DNA of 32,130 bases from Terrimicrobiaceae bacterium. Lineage in GTDB: Bacteria; Verrucomicrobiota; Verrucomicrobiia; Chthoniobacterales; Terrimicrobiaceae. Made by a program: the position numbers and the translations under genes. Location of the stretch: contig JAJTZA010000052.1 in the NCBI GenBank assembly GCA_021463905.1, forward strand, positions 1 to 32,130, given 5' to 3'. Under the pieces are notes generated by a model. The model had not been told where the DNA came from, searched no databases, and saw only the letters and a list, made by a program, of their open reading frames with translations. Every line of letters begins with the position of its first letter. The first letter of the stretch is position 1. Of the stretch, positions 17,051 to 25,345 are shown piece by piece.

Positions 17051-19674
17051 GGCGCCTGCCGCCAGATTTCGATAATTTCCAGCAGGAGGCTGCGGGCATG
17101 ATCCGGTGCCACGCCGGTTCGCTCGATGGTTCCTTTCAGATCGTCAAAAATCTGCCGCCTCCGGCGTCCTGCCTCGGACTCCTCATCGTCCATCGGAGTG
17201 CCGATTTCGTTGCGACAGGTCTTCAGGGCGAGGAGCAGCCTGGCGCGACCCTCCTCGCGCGTCAGACCGGACTTCTGGAGGAGATCGAGCACTGCGCTGA
17301 ATTTTTCACGGCGGCGCGATCCTGCATCCGTCAGGTCGCGGCGGCCCGGAGCCTTGAGGGGAAGCGTCGCACCGCACGCGCAGATTCTCTCACGGTGTGG
17401 GAGCTGGTATTCGGGGTCGCTCATGCGCGTGGTGGGCGCATGACCGTTCGGGAGGGTGGTCAATGACAGAAAGTCCTCGATGGTTTCGTATTTGCGTCCG
17501 CAGGAAGGGCAGAGGACGGGGAATCCCGCGCCCTCGCCAGCAGGACGCACGCGGGAGGAGAGCGGCTTCTGCGACAGTGGCGCGTCCTTCACCGCCGCGC
17601 TCCGGGCGAGGTTAAAGACCAGCCCGGTGACTTTCACTCCGGAGCGCGTGAGGAGATCCGCCGCCCGCCGCGCTGCGGACTTGGTGGTGTGACGGCTGTG
17701 AATGACGAGACAGACGGTCGGAAAATTTTTGGCAAAGCAGAGGGTATCGCTCAGCGTGGCGACCGAGGCGGAGTCCACGATGATCCGGTCGTAGAGCGCT
17801 CCGGCACCGTCAAGCAGGGCGTGGAAGCGCTGACGCGAGAGCACCTCGACGGGATGAGCGGAGGGGGTGCCTGCCGTGATGACGTCGAGATTGGGAATGC
17901 CGGAGGAGAAAATGACACTCGAGAGGGGTGCGCGCCCCAGCAAAAAATCCGAGAGCCCCGGGTGTCCCTGATCCACAAATCCACGCTCCTCGATGGCCGG
18001 GTCGCGCAGGTTGGCGTCAATGAGCAAGGCGCGGAAATTGTTTTGCGCCAAGGCGATGGCCAGATTGATGGTGCTGAAGGTGACGCCCGTCCAGCTCGAA
18101 GCTCCTGTGATGAGGATAAACTTTTCGTCTCCGGACACGGACTGGAGGGCCGTGCGCAAGTTGCGGAAGGCTTCGGCAGTCTCGGAGCGTGGAGCATGGA
18201 GGGAGGCACCCTCCGTCCAGCGCAGCACGGGATCCCGGGGGTGGTCATTGCTGGGAATCGAGGCCAGAACCGGCAGACCCAGAAGTTTCTCCGCCGCTTC
18301 GGGGGTCTTGATGCTCGTGTCCAACTGCGTGATCAACGCGATGATTGCCAGCCCCAACAGCAACCCCGCGAAGACGCTGGAGAGCAGAACCTGGCGGGGT
18401 GCCACGGAAACAGGAACCGCATACTGCGCCAATGAGGAAATTTGCAGGAGCACCGGCTGGTTGCTGTTTTGAGAAAGCTCCTCGCTCAGCCGCTTCAGCG
18501 TCGCCTCGTAGGCGAGTTGATCCACATCAATCTGCCCCTTGAGGACCTGCGAAAATACGGCCATGTCCCGGATATCAAAAACCTTCTGCTGTTGCTCGGC
18601 GGTTTCTTTGAGGAGTTCCTCCTCGCTCCGTCGCGCGGCGGCCAGCGCCGCTTCCACGCCGCGGGCAATGTCCTGCACTCGGATGCGAAACGAGTCCTCG
18701 AGGTCCTTCAGCTCGGTGGAGGCCTGAACCACAAAGGGATGGCCGCTGCGGTAGCGCTGCTCGAGTTTGGCGAGGTTGCCCCTCAGCTCATTGATGCGCG
18801 CCGCCAGGGTGGCGACTCCCGGTGACTGCTGGACTATGGAGAGACTGGCCAGCTTCTCGGTGTCGCCGTCACACTTTTCCACTTCGCTGTAATCGCTTTC
18901 CACCTTGAGCCGCTCGCTGCGTGCCTGGGTCGCACGGCGATCCAGGTCGCGCAGTTTTTCCGAAGCCAGATCACTTTCCTGATCCACCGAGACATTGCCC
19001 CGGGCGCGGGTGTAGTCGTTCAGCTTCTTCTTGGACTCGGTCAGCTTCGCATTGAGCTTTTCGGCCTCGCCTTTGAGCCGCTCGACATTGGCCTGGATCG
19101 CGGCAGCAAGCCGCTCGCGGTCAATGGCAATTCCCTCTTCAGCCAGCGCATTGGCCACTTCGGTGGCAATCAGCGGATCCTGATGATCAAAGGTGATCGC
19201 AATCAGGATCGTGTCGGGAATCAGAGCCGCCTTGCTGTTTTGAAAGAGCAACCCCGTCACTTCATCCTCCGTGCCACTCAAGCGCCCCGACCCCAGAAAG
19301 CCCGCGCGCGCTGTCAGATTCAGTTTGGCCACCACACGCCGCATCAGCTCAGGGGTGAGAAATGTCCGCTCGACGGTCTTGAGATCCTCCGGAAGCAGCG
19401 GGCTTCCTGCCGCCGGACTCCCGCCGGTCAGGGAGACCCCCGTTGTCGAGGGACGGCGCTCCGCCTTGATTTCGGACTGCGCCTGATAAATGGGCCGGAT
19501 AAACCGCGTGATGATCTTTCCGCACACAAACCCAAAAACGAGCGTCAGCGCGACAATCCAGTAGAGCCGCCGCAGGGTGTCCAAAAACGCCTTGAAATCA
19601 AATGAGCCAGCCCCTGCCGGATTTTGCGCGGCTTGGGAAAATGGATCGTCCAGCGCAGGATCAGGAGGATTCAT
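17047..19674 (-). CDS. Wzc-like chain-length/tyrosine-kinase protein with degenerate P-loop and new C-terminal domain
   Basis: This 875-residue inner-membrane protein has a Wzz domain: membrane segment ~39-56, periplasmic coiled coils ~185-265 and ~290-400, second membrane segment ~428-449. A cytoplasmic domain resembling the BY-kinase/ParA-like fold follows (~490-690). Such proteins control chain length and export with the Wza channel. The P-loop is abnormal: ITGASSWTGVTFS (521-533) has Val531 where the invariant Lys should be. Walker A' keeps D553 but has Asn555 (LLIDANLRDP), and the Walker B position keeps D634 (IIVDSA). ATP binding is therefore doubtful. Instead of a Tyr-rich tail there is a possible zinc-binding CPSC...CAC segment (C722, C725, C765, C767) and two similar helical units (~787-825 and ~837-875). 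The start overlaps the export lipoprotein stop (TAATG). Confidence 0.9.
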   Translation of the reverse strand: MNPPDPALDDPFSQAAQNPAGAGSFDFKAFLDTLRRLYWIVALTLVFGFVCGKIITRFIRPIYQAQSEIKAERRPSTTGVSLTGGSPAAGSPLLPEDLKTVERTFLTPELMRRVVAKLNLTARAGFLGSGRLSGTEDEVTGLLFQNSKAALIPDTILIAITFDHQDPLIATEVANALAEEGIAIDRERLAAAIQANVERLKGEAEKLNAKLTESKKKLNDYTRARGNVSVDQESDLASEKLRDLDRRATQARSERLKVESDYSEVEKCDGDTEKLASLSIVQQSPGVATLAARINELRGNLAKLEQRYRSGHPFVVQASTELKDLEDSFRIRVQDIARGVEAALAAARRSEEELLKETAEQQQKVFDIRDMAVFSQVLKGQIDVDQLAYEATLKRLSEELSQNSNQPVLLQISSLAQYAVPVSVAPRQVLLSSVFAGLLLGLAIIALITQLDTSIKTPEAAEKLLGLPVLASIPSNDHPRDPVLRWTEGASLHAPRSETAEAFRNLRTALQSVSGDEKFILITGASSWTGVTFSTINLAIALAQNNFRALLIDANLRDPAIEERGFVDQGHPGLSDFLLGRAPLSSVIFSSGIPNLDVITAGTPSAHPVEVLSRQRFHALLDGAGALYDRIIVDSASVATLSDTLCFAKNFPTVCLVIHSRHTTKSAARRAADLLTRSGVKVTGLVFNLARSAAVKDAPLSQKPLSSRVRPAGEGAGFPVLCPSCGRKYETIEDFLSLTTLPNGHAPTTRMSDPEYQLPHRERICACGATLPLKAPGRRDLTDAGSRRREKFSAVLDLLQKSGLTREEGRARLLLALKTCRNEIGTPMDDEESEAGRRRRQIFDDLKGTIERTGVAPDHARSLLLEIIEIWRQAP

Positions 19675-20294
19675 TAAAAAATGGTTTCCGGAATGTGGAT
19701 GATATCGCCTGCCGAAATGAGAAAGCTCTGAGCCTCCGGCGACTGGGCGTTCACCATCAGTCTCTCGACGCGATCCCCCGTCTTACGGCTGATCACCGCT
19801 CTTCGCGTGTTGCCGATCACGGTGTTGCCACCCGCCATGGCGATGGCTTCCGGCAGCGAGACGGTTTCCTCCGGAGGAATGACAAATGTGCCGGGCGTTT
19901 TCACCTGGCCCCATACAGTGAAGCGCCGTGGAGCATAGGCCAGCACGGTAACGGTGACCTGCGGGTTCACGAGCTGGCTTTTGTTCAGCCTGGCTGCAAT
20001 GTTGGTGCCGGCTTCTTTTATGGAATAGCCCTCCACTTTGACGCGCCCCACAAGGGGGACGGAGATCGTTCCGTCCCCAAGAACGCGCTGACGCATGGTC
20101 ATGAGCGGCTCCTGAAACACATCCACCTGCACCACATCGCCCACACGAATCAGATAACTGCTGCCCGGCTCAGGTGGCTCGATCAGCGGAAACTGCGGAT
20201 TGACCCGCTTGGCCGGGGAACTGCAGGACACCAACACGAACAGACTCAAAAGAGCCCAAGTTCCGGGCCACAGGCGTTTGAGTATCAAGATCAT
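19674..20294 (-). CDS. Polysaccharide export lipoprotein (Wza-like, Poly_export/SLBB)
   Basis: This is a 206-residue outer-membrane polysaccharide export protein. The signal peptide ends in a lipobox (LVSC, Cys24), so the protein should be lipid-anchored. Poly_export features follow: YLIRVGDVVQVDVF, VLGDGTISVPLVGRVKVEGYS, then VNPQVTVTVLAYAPRRFTVW and an SLBB-like segment (GQVKTPGTFVIPPEETVSLPEAIAMAGG). It is shorter than E. coli Wza (about 380 residues) and has only one SLBB-like domain and no C-terminal amphipathic helix. It may therefore need another outer-membrane partner, perhaps the beta-barrel protein two genes downstream. It is the first gene of the minus-strand export operon and overlaps the next start by one base (TAATG). 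No clear ribosome site precedes ATG 20294. Confidence 0.92.
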   Translation of the reverse strand: MILILKRLWPGTWALLSLFVLVSCSSPAKRVNPQFPLIEPPEPGSSYLIRVGDVVQVDVFQEPLMTMRQRVLGDGTISVPLVGRVKVEGYSIKEAGTNIAARLNKSQLVNPQVTVTVLAYAPRRFTVWGQVKTPGTFVIPPEETVSLPEAIAMAGGNTVIGNTRRAVISRKTGDRVERLMVNAQSPEAQSFLISAGDIIHIPETIF

Positions 20295-20358
20295 CTGACG
20301 GAGTCATAAAAAAAATCAGCGCACGAAACAATCATTTTTCGCAAATGACCCTTGGTGC

Positions 20359-20409
20359 CCTCGAATCCTGACGATCGCCCCTGCGGGACAGATCGTCACC
20401 TGATCGAGG
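20359..20409 (-). promoter_or_regulatory. Nested inverted repeat upstream of the EPS export operon
   Basis: Three symmetrical arm pairs are nested: CCTCGA/TCGAGG outside, TGACGATC/GATCGTCA (8 bp, perfect) inside, and CCC/GGG around a three-base loop at the centre. On the minus strand this would form a ~51-base hairpin ending about 65 bases before the start codon of the export lipoprotein gene. There is no U-run on either strand, so it is not a typical intrinsic terminator. It could be a structured mRNA leader or a double operator for a dimeric regulator. The symmetry is seen directly; the regulatory role is inferred. Confidence 0.5.
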
Positions 20410-20442
20410 CGCGCCCGCCCGGAATCCTGGGCAATTCCGGAA

Positions 20443-20583
20443 TTAGAGGTCAGACCTTATTATCAGGAAATCCGCTCCTATTTTATAGAGTAGAAACAAA
20501 ACATACCGTCACGATCCCATTTCCAGAGGTTCGGGAATCCAGCGCAGAGTCATCGGGGTTTCTTGAAGCAGGCGTTCGGTGAC
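20443..20583 (-). pseudogene. Relic of a REP-associated (Y1-type) transposase C-terminus
   Basis: The minus strand encodes TERLLQETPMTLRWIPEPLE then MGS, an in-frame TGA (20509-20511), and then RYVLFLLYKIGADFLIIRSD, leucine and a stop. From memory, the first part matches the conserved end of REP-associated tyrosine transposases (pattern R-L-x-x-E-T-T-M-T-L-x-W-I-A-x-R-L-x-M-G-S/T). Nothing upstream of 20584 continues the transposase, so this is only a tail fragment carrying an internal stop. The codons for ADFLIIRS coincide with the 22 bp direct repeat found again at 25246-25267. I infer a decayed mobile element. Confidence 0.55.
20451..20472 (+). repeat. 22 bp direct repeat, left copy
   Basis: The sequence CAGACCTTATTATCAGGAAA followed by TC occurs here and again, identically and in the same orientation, at 25246-25267. 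Similarity continues weakly for about ten bases to the right. The two copies flank the three-gene ABC exporter cassette, with about 4.8 kb between them. The left copy lies within the transposase relic. Confidence 0.75.
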
Positions 20584-20710
20584 TGACCCCTGCCGCTTGC
20601 CGTCATTGATGCCGGGCGCTTCGGCGCGGGCAAAGGGAAAAAGGTTCCTGCCCCCGCCGACACCGCAGCCTCCCTCCGGCGGACGCCCCGAAACGGTCAA
20701 ATGCCTTGCG

Positions 20711-21937
20711 TCATTGCCCGGGCCGCGGCGCGATCCGGGCGCCCTCGTTCACGGTGTCCGGAGGATGGAGAATCACCCGCTGCCCTTCGCTCAGGCCGCT
20801 TTTGACTTCCGCAAAGATGCCATTGCTGTGCCCAATCTCGACCGGGACGGCCTTCGCCCGACCGCTCTCGTCCAGAAACGTCATCCACGCATTCCCGCGG
20901 CGGAACAGCGCGCCGGTCGGAACTTGCAAAATTCCCGCGCCGGTCCAGGTGACGATCCGCGCCTCCACCCGATAGCGGTCCCCGAGCCGCCCTTCGGGGA
21001 GATCGGTAAAATTGACGCGGACCTTCACGCGTTGTTCCTCCACGCCGAGGGCGGAGACCTTGAGGAAACCTCCGGGCTCGACGAGGACGACCCGTCCGTG
21101 CAGCGGTTCGCCGCCGCCCCATTGTTCGATGGAGACTTCCGCGCCGGGGCGGACGTTCACCGCGTCGCTGGAGAGTAGTTCGATTTCTGCTTCGAGGTCC
21201 TTCGGGTCGCCGACCTCCAGGAGCGGAAGACCCGGAGTGACCGTCCGTGCGCTCTCCTCGAACACATTGAGCACGAACCCGGAAACCGGCGAACGGATTT
21301 CCAGGGGCTGCCCGGTTTCGGCGGGTGCGCCGGTCGCCTGAAGGAGTGCCGCCCGGGCCTGCTCCAGCTCGAATTCCGCGACCTTCAGGGCAAAGCGCGC
21401 GGAACCAAGCTGGTTGTTCAGCATGTCCACGCGGTTCTTGGCGGTGTCAAATTCCCGGACGGCAATGGCGCCTTTCGTGCGGAGCTGGTCGGCGCGGGCG
21501 AGTTCCTTGCGGGCCAGCTCCAATTCGGAGGAGGCGCTCTCCACCTGTTCGACCCGCTGCATGCGGGCCGCTTCGGCGGACCGCACCGCCGCTTCCGCCT
21601 GCGCCTTTGCGCGCGGATCCAGAAAGCTGGACGGCTGCGCCTGGATCACGGCCAGCACGGTCTTGCCCGCCTCGACCGGATCCCCCGCGCGCACCGGCAC
21701 GCGGCGCAAATACCCGGCAACCGGCGGCGAAACCACATACCGGCTGCGAATGCGCGTCTTGCCTTCCTCCAGGACGGAAACCACAAGCGGTCCGCGCAGG
21801 ACCTCCGCCGTATCCACCACGACCGGCTTCGGCAGAAGACCGAGAACGAGCAGCCCAAGGACAAGCGCCCCCGACAGCGGGAGCAGAATTTTGCGCCATA
21901 CTCCCTTGCCGGAGCGTTTGGTGGGTGAGGGTTTCAT
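20711..21937 (-). CDS. HlyD/MacA-type periplasmic adaptor protein
   Basis: This 408-residue membrane fusion protein has a cytoplasmic basic N-terminus and one membrane anchor (about residues 17-35). The first half of a lipoyl-like domain follows (PPVAGYLRRVPVRAGDPVEA), then an alpha-helical coiled-coil hairpin (~105-200, rich in Ala, Glu, Arg and Leu), the second lipoyl half (IRSPVSGFVLNVFEESARTV), a beta-barrel domain and a C-terminal membrane-proximal part (PTGALFRRGN...). It would bridge the FtsX-type permease in the inner membrane to an outer-membrane channel. No TolC-like gene is in the window. The start codon directly abuts the permease stop (TAAATG), so it is the third gene of an ATPase-permease-adaptor operon of the MacAB/DevBCA kind. 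The substrate is unknown. Confidence 0.92.
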   Translation of the reverse strand: MKPSPTKRSGKGVWRKILLPLSGALVLGLLVLGLLPKPVVVDTAEVLRGPLVVSVLEEGKTRIRSRYVVSPPVAGYLRRVPVRAGDPVEAGKTVLAVIQAQPSSFLDPRAKAQAEAAVRSAEAARMQRVEQVESASSELELARKELARADQLRTKGAIAVREFDTAKNRVDMLNNQLGSARFALKVAEFELEQARAALLQATGAPAETGQPLEIRSPVSGFVLNVFEESARTVTPGLPLLEVGDPKDLEAEIELLSSDAVNVRPGAEVSIEQWGGGEPLHGRVVLVEPGGFLKVSALGVEEQRVKVRVNFTDLPEGRLGDRYRVEARIVTWTGAGILQVPTGALFRRGNAWMTFLDESGRAKAVPVEIGHSNGIFAEVKSGLSEGQRVILHPPDTVNEGARIAPRPGQ

Positions 21938-24304
21938 TTATTCGCGGGCTTTGAGGACTTCGAGCAGATCGAGATGTTTGATGCGGCGGCTGACCACGTA
22001 AAACGAAAAACTGGAGGAAAGCAGTACGATAAGAACGGCTGTGGCGTAGGATTTTTGCGTGAGCACGAGGGGAAGGCGGACCGTTTCGGTGCTGGCGGAC
22101 ACGACGATGAAATTTGCCAGTTGCCCGCCAATCCAGAGCCCGACCGGGATGGCCACCAGGGTGAGCATGAGCAACTCGCCGATCAGCACGCCGGCCACCT
22201 CGCGGTTGGTGAATCCCACCACCCGCAGCGTGGCGAGATCCCGTCCCCGCTCCGACAGGGCGATGCGCGCGCTGTTGTACACCACCCCGAAGGCGACAAT
22301 GATGGAAAAGGTAAAATAGATGCTCTGGATCAGGTTGATCGAGTCCGCTGTGGTCTTGCGAAAACTCTCCTGCAATGCCGCAGTCACGCTCACCCCGCCG
22401 ATCCGGGGCACTTCTTTGACGGCATCCAAAAATTCCACCCATCGGTTCCGGTCCACGGAAACATGGGCGCCACTCACCGTGGAGCCTTCCTGCATGAGAC
22501 GGCGCAGCGCATCAATGTCCATGTACGCCTGCAACCCGGAATAGTCCGTGATGAGCCCGGCCAGCGGTGCCGTGTGCACCGGGCGGCGGCCTTCCTGCAC
22601 CTCCATCTCAAGCGCATCGCCAGGGTGCGCCCCAAGCATTTCCGCGAGCTTCTTTGAGATCAACAGTCCGTTCCGGGGAATCGAAAGCGGACGGCCCTGT
22701 GCATCGAGCGCCCGGTTGAGCAACGTGCCCGGCGGCACGCCGGTGATTGCAAGGCGGTGGCTCCGGTGCCCGTACCGCAGCCGCACCGGAACGCTGCGGA
22801 ATGGCTCCGCATGGATCACGCCGGGAAGGTGCCGGAGACTGTCGAATGCGGGGGCCGAACTGGGTTCGATCAGGCTCACCGTGGCATCCTGCCGCTGCGC
22901 TTGCGTCCATTGGAAATCGAGAAGAAAGGAAATGCCGTCGCGCATCGCCCCCGGCACGATCGGAATGCCGACCGCCAGGGCCAGCCCCAGCGTCGTGAAG
23001 AACGCTTGCCAGGGTTTGCGTTCGAGGTTGCGCAGGGCCATGCGCATGGAGGGACTGAAGAAATTCTGCACGCCGAGGCGTTCCAGGAAGGACGGCTTGA
23101 ATTCCGCCGGAGGTTCCGGGCGCATGGCTTCGGCGGGGGGCAGGCGCACCGCCTGCCGGACAGCTCCGATCACGCCAAGAAACGACGCGGCGGAGCTGAT
23201 GGCGAAAGCCAGCCCAATCGCGCCGTAATCCAGATGGAGCGTCAGTTCGGGGAAGCGGAAGAATTTGTGGTAAAGATGCACGATCGTGGCGCCCAGTTTC
23301 GCTCCGCCCAGTCCCCCGGCCACCAGCCCGATGGCGACGATCACCAGGGCAAATTTCACATAGTGGCTGCCGATCTGTGCGCCCGAATAGCCGAACGCCT
23401 TGAGTTGGGCGATCTGTTCGCGCTGCAGGCGGATCACCCGCGCGAGTACCGCGCTTGTCATGAACGTCGCAATGCCGAGAAACACGATGGGAAACGCCAC
23501 GGACAGCCCGTTGAGAATGGCAATCTCGTCGTCGAGTTCCTTGGCGGAGGGATGGTCATGGCGGTCGAAGGCAATGAGCCCGCCATAGGGTTCGAGCAGG
23601 CGGTCGAGTTCGGCCATCACAGGTGCGGTGTCCGCTCCGGGAGCGACATCAATGACGACACTATTGAACGCGCCATCGAGGTCGTAGGCCGCCGCCAGAT
23701 CGCGTTCATTCATCCAGAACACACCGAAGCGTTTGTTGTCCGGCAGCGCCTGCCCCGGACGGGTCTCAAACACATACTCCGGCGAGAGCGCAATGCCGAC
23801 GATCTCCAGGGTTTCCTTTCCCCCGCGCAGAATCACCTCCACGGTGTCGCCCGGACGAAATCCATGCGCGTCCGCAAACGCTTCCCCCATGAGCACCTCC
23901 CGGGCTTTGCCCGGCTCCGGATACCGCCCCGCGCGCAAATAGAGCAGGTTCATCTGCATCGGACGGTCTTCGGGAAGAGACAGAATCGTGCCGTCCGCGG
24001 GCTCGGCAAGGCCGGGCAGATCCATGCGGACGCTTCCCTTCACCCGGGTGTCCACGGCGGCCACGGAGGGGATCCTTTCCAGGCGCTCCCGCAGAGAGTT
24101 CGGGGCGCGTTTCAGGTCGCAGAAGACATCGGCAAAACGGTGTTCTTCGTAGTAGTGCACGCGTGTGGTGTCGAGGGACAGAATCAGGCTGCGCGCCATG
24201 ATCATCATGGCGAGCCCGCACGCCATCACCAGGCCGACCGCCAGCATCTGGCCCTTCATTTTTCCGACATCGCGGAGAAGCTTGCGGTCAAGCGCTCTCA
24301 TCAC
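21938..24304 (-). CDS. ABC transporter permease with two FtsX domains
   Basis: This 788-residue membrane protein has the duplicated FtsX layout. Membrane segments are visible near residues 19-40, 268-290, 317-343, 361-383, 433-451, 657-680, 705-730 and 752-774. Two large periplasmic regions lie after the first and fifth segments. FtsX domains are at ~265-390 (with [20 protein letters not shown] as the coupling helix) and ~655-780 (with [20 protein letters not shown]). Eight segments with two extracytoplasmic domains fit the long LolCE/MacB-related permeases that extract or export lipids, peptides or lipoproteins rather than import solutes. It overlaps the ATPase gene by ATGA and abuts the adaptor gene. 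The substrate cannot be predicted from sequence. Confidence 0.93.
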   Translation of the reverse strand: MMRALDRKLLRDVGKMKGQMLAVGLVMACGLAMMIMARSLILSLDTTRVHYYEEHRFADVFCDLKRAPNSLRERLERIPSVAAVDTRVKGSVRMDLPGLAEPADGTILSLPEDRPMQMNLLYLRAGRYPEPGKAREVLMGEAFADAHGFRPGDTVEVILRGGKETLEIVGIALSPEYVFETRPGQALPDNKRFGVFWMNERDLAAAYDLDGAFNSVVIDVAPGADTAPVMAELDRLLEPYGGLIAFDRHDHPSAKELDDEIAILNGLSVAFPIVFLGIATFMTSAVLARVIRLQREQIAQLKAFGYSGAQIGSHYVKFALVIVAIGLVAGGLGGAKLGATIVHLYHKFFRFPELTLHLDYGAIGLAFAISSAASFLGVIGAVRQAVRLPPAEAMRPEPPAEFKPSFLERLGVQNFFSPSMRMALRNLERKPWQAFFTTLGLALAVGIPIVPGAMRDGISFLLDFQWTQAQRQDATVSLIEPSSAPAFDSLRHLPGVIHAEPFRSVPVRLRYGHRSHRLAITGVPPGTLLNRALDAQGRPLSIPRNGLLISKKLAEMLGAHPGDALEMEVQEGRRPVHTAPLAGLITDYSGLQAYMDIDALRRLMQEGSTVSGAHVSVDRNRWVEFLDAVKEVPRIGGVSVTAALQESFRKTTADSINLIQSIYFTFSIIVAFGVVYNSARIALSERGRDLATLRVVGFTNREVAGVLIGELLMLTLVAIPVGLWIGGQLANFIVVSASTETVRLPLVLTQKSYATAVLIVLLSSSFSFYVVSRRIKHLDLLEVLKARE

Positions 24305-25011
24305 CAGTGCAGGGAGCGCACCGGACGCCGCTGTTCATTGCGTGCGATGTGGGAGATTTTTCCGTCGGAAAGATGGATCACCCGGTCAGCCATCTCGGCC
24401 AGCACCGCGTTGTGCGTGATGAGGACGGTGAGCGTTTGCAGGTCGCGGTTCACCTTCTCGATGGCCTCCAGCACGGTGATGCCGGTGTTGACATCCAGCG
24501 CGCCGGTCGGTTCGTCGCAGAGGAGCACTTCGGGACGCTTGGCAATGGCCCGCGCGATGGCGACGCGTTGTTGTTGGCCGCCGGACATCTGGGACGGAAA
24601 ATGGTCCATGCGATCCCCGAGATCCACGAGGCGCAGGGCGTCCTCCGGCGCCATCGGATCCGGGGCAATCTCGGTGATCAGGGCCACATTCTCCCGCGCG
24701 GTCAGACTGGGGATCAGATTGTAAAACTGAAACACAAAGCCCACCGAATCGCGGCGGAAGGTGGTGAGTGCCTCCTCGTCGGCGTGGGTGAGGTCGCGTC
24801 CGCGATAGGTGAGCGTACCGGAGGTTGGCACATCGAGGCCGCCGAGATTGTTGAGGAGCGTGGATTTCCCGCTGCCGGACGCCCCCAGGAGGACGATGAG
24901 TTCTCCGGGATACAGGTCGAGGTCCACGCCGTCGAGCGCGCGGACCTCCACTTCGCCGCTCGCATACACCTTGGTGATACCCCGCCCGATAAAGAGAGGC
25001 GGGGCAATCAT
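24301..25011 (-). CDS. ABC transporter ATP-binding protein (MacB/LolD-like)
   Basis: This is an ~236-residue nucleotide-binding subunit with all motifs intact: Walker [10 protein letters not shown] (43-51), Q-loop [10 protein letters not shown] (Q95), signature [14 protein letters not shown] (142-155), Walker [13 protein letters not shown] (162-173) and H-loop ITHN (H200). These match the LolD/MacB subfamily, which powers FtsX-type permeases. I placed the start at ATG 25011, where [15 protein letters not shown] gives the usual short N-terminus and a G-rich stretch (GGCGGGGG) lies ahead. An in-frame ATG at 25080 would add 23 residues unlike family members. It is the first gene of the exporter operon and overlaps the permease start by ATGA. 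Confidence 0.93.
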   Translation of the reverse strand: MIAPPLFIGRGITKVYASGEVEVRALDGVDLDLYPGELIVLLGASGSGKSTLLNNLGGLDVPTSGTLTYRGRDLTHADEEALTTFRRDSVGFVFQFYNLIPSLTARENVALITEIAPDPMAPEDALRLVDLGDRMDHFPSQMSGGQQQRVAIARAIAKRPEVLLCDEPTGALDVNTGITVLEAIEKVNRDLQTLTVLITHNAVLAEMADRVIHLSDGKISHIARNEQRRPVRSLHW

Positions 25012-25345
25012 TGAGCCCCCGCCTTTGGCCGGCCACCCCTCAGTCTGGTCATCCGGATCCTCACAGACGAAAAGGTTCATCCGTCCCGCTCAGGGAATGT
25101 CCGCCAAAGCAGGCGAGGAAGACCGGGGTGCAGACGTCATATCGGACTTTTGCGAAAAAATTTCGTCAAGTCAATCGGTATCAGCGATTCCGAAACGGAT
25201 TTGCCGAAGGCGCTAGGAAGGCAGGTAAAATCAGGAGATCAGGGACAGACCTTATTATCAGGAAATCTGCTTCCGTTTTTTGTCGCATTTCTACGTCTTA
25301 CTCCTCTCGTCGAGCTTCCATTCGTCTGGAAAAATCTTGCTTGGG
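25012..25345. other. Intergenic region between the ABC exporter operon and the CsgG/hydrolase operon
   Basis: This ~330 bp has no convincing gene. It lies downstream of the secreted hydrolase gene (ending at 25346) and upstream of the ABC exporter operon; both read leftward. It carries the right copy of the 22 bp direct repeat. It should hold the exporter promoter. A minus-strand TTGACG (25164-25169) overlaps an inverted repeat CGAAA-AAA-TTTCG (25153-25165), but no good -10 box lies 17 bases further, so I do not call a promoter. No terminator with a clear stem and U-run was found for the hydrolase operon. Confidence 0.5.
25246..25267 (+). repeat. 22 bp direct repeat, right copy
   Basis: This is identical to 20451-20472 and in the same orientation. 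Here it is not joined to a recognisable transposase fragment, although the minus-strand frame again reads ADFLIIRS through it. Together the two copies bracket the ABC exporter cassette. They could be remnants of the same mobile element family or recombination scars. Confidence 0.75.

Larger units (their letters stand above)
20295..20710. other. Intergenic region between the EPS export operon and the ABC exporter cassette
   Basis: This 416 bp stretch holds no convincing intact gene. It separates the first gene of the export operon (starting at 20294, reading left) from the last gene of the ABC exporter cassette (ending at 20711, also reading left). From left to right it contains a nested inverted repeat (20359-20409), a perfect 12 bp palindrome AATTCCGGAATT (20433-20444), a 22 bp direct repeat shared with 25246-25267, and the decayed end of a transposase gene (20443-20583). 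The part from 20584 to 20710 shows nothing recognisable. The promoter of the export operon should be here. A weak candidate on the minus strand is TTGTTT-17 bases-TATGAC just upstream of 20294. Confidence 0.6.

Noticed and set aside
20579-21178. Plus-strand open frame of 199 codons starting in the intergenic region
   Set aside because: Most of it is antisense to the HlyD-type adaptor and the sequence is compositionally shadow-like.
22757-24724. Long plus-strand open frame (655 codons) opposite the permease and ATPase genes
   Set aside because: It is antisense to well-supported genes with intact motifs, rich in His/Arg/Gly as expected for a mirrored frame in GC-rich DNA, and has no recognisable domain.
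25268-25290. Possible terminator (GGAA...TTCC followed by a T-run near 25276)
   Set aside because: The stem is only 4 bp and it faces the plus strand, where no gene ends.
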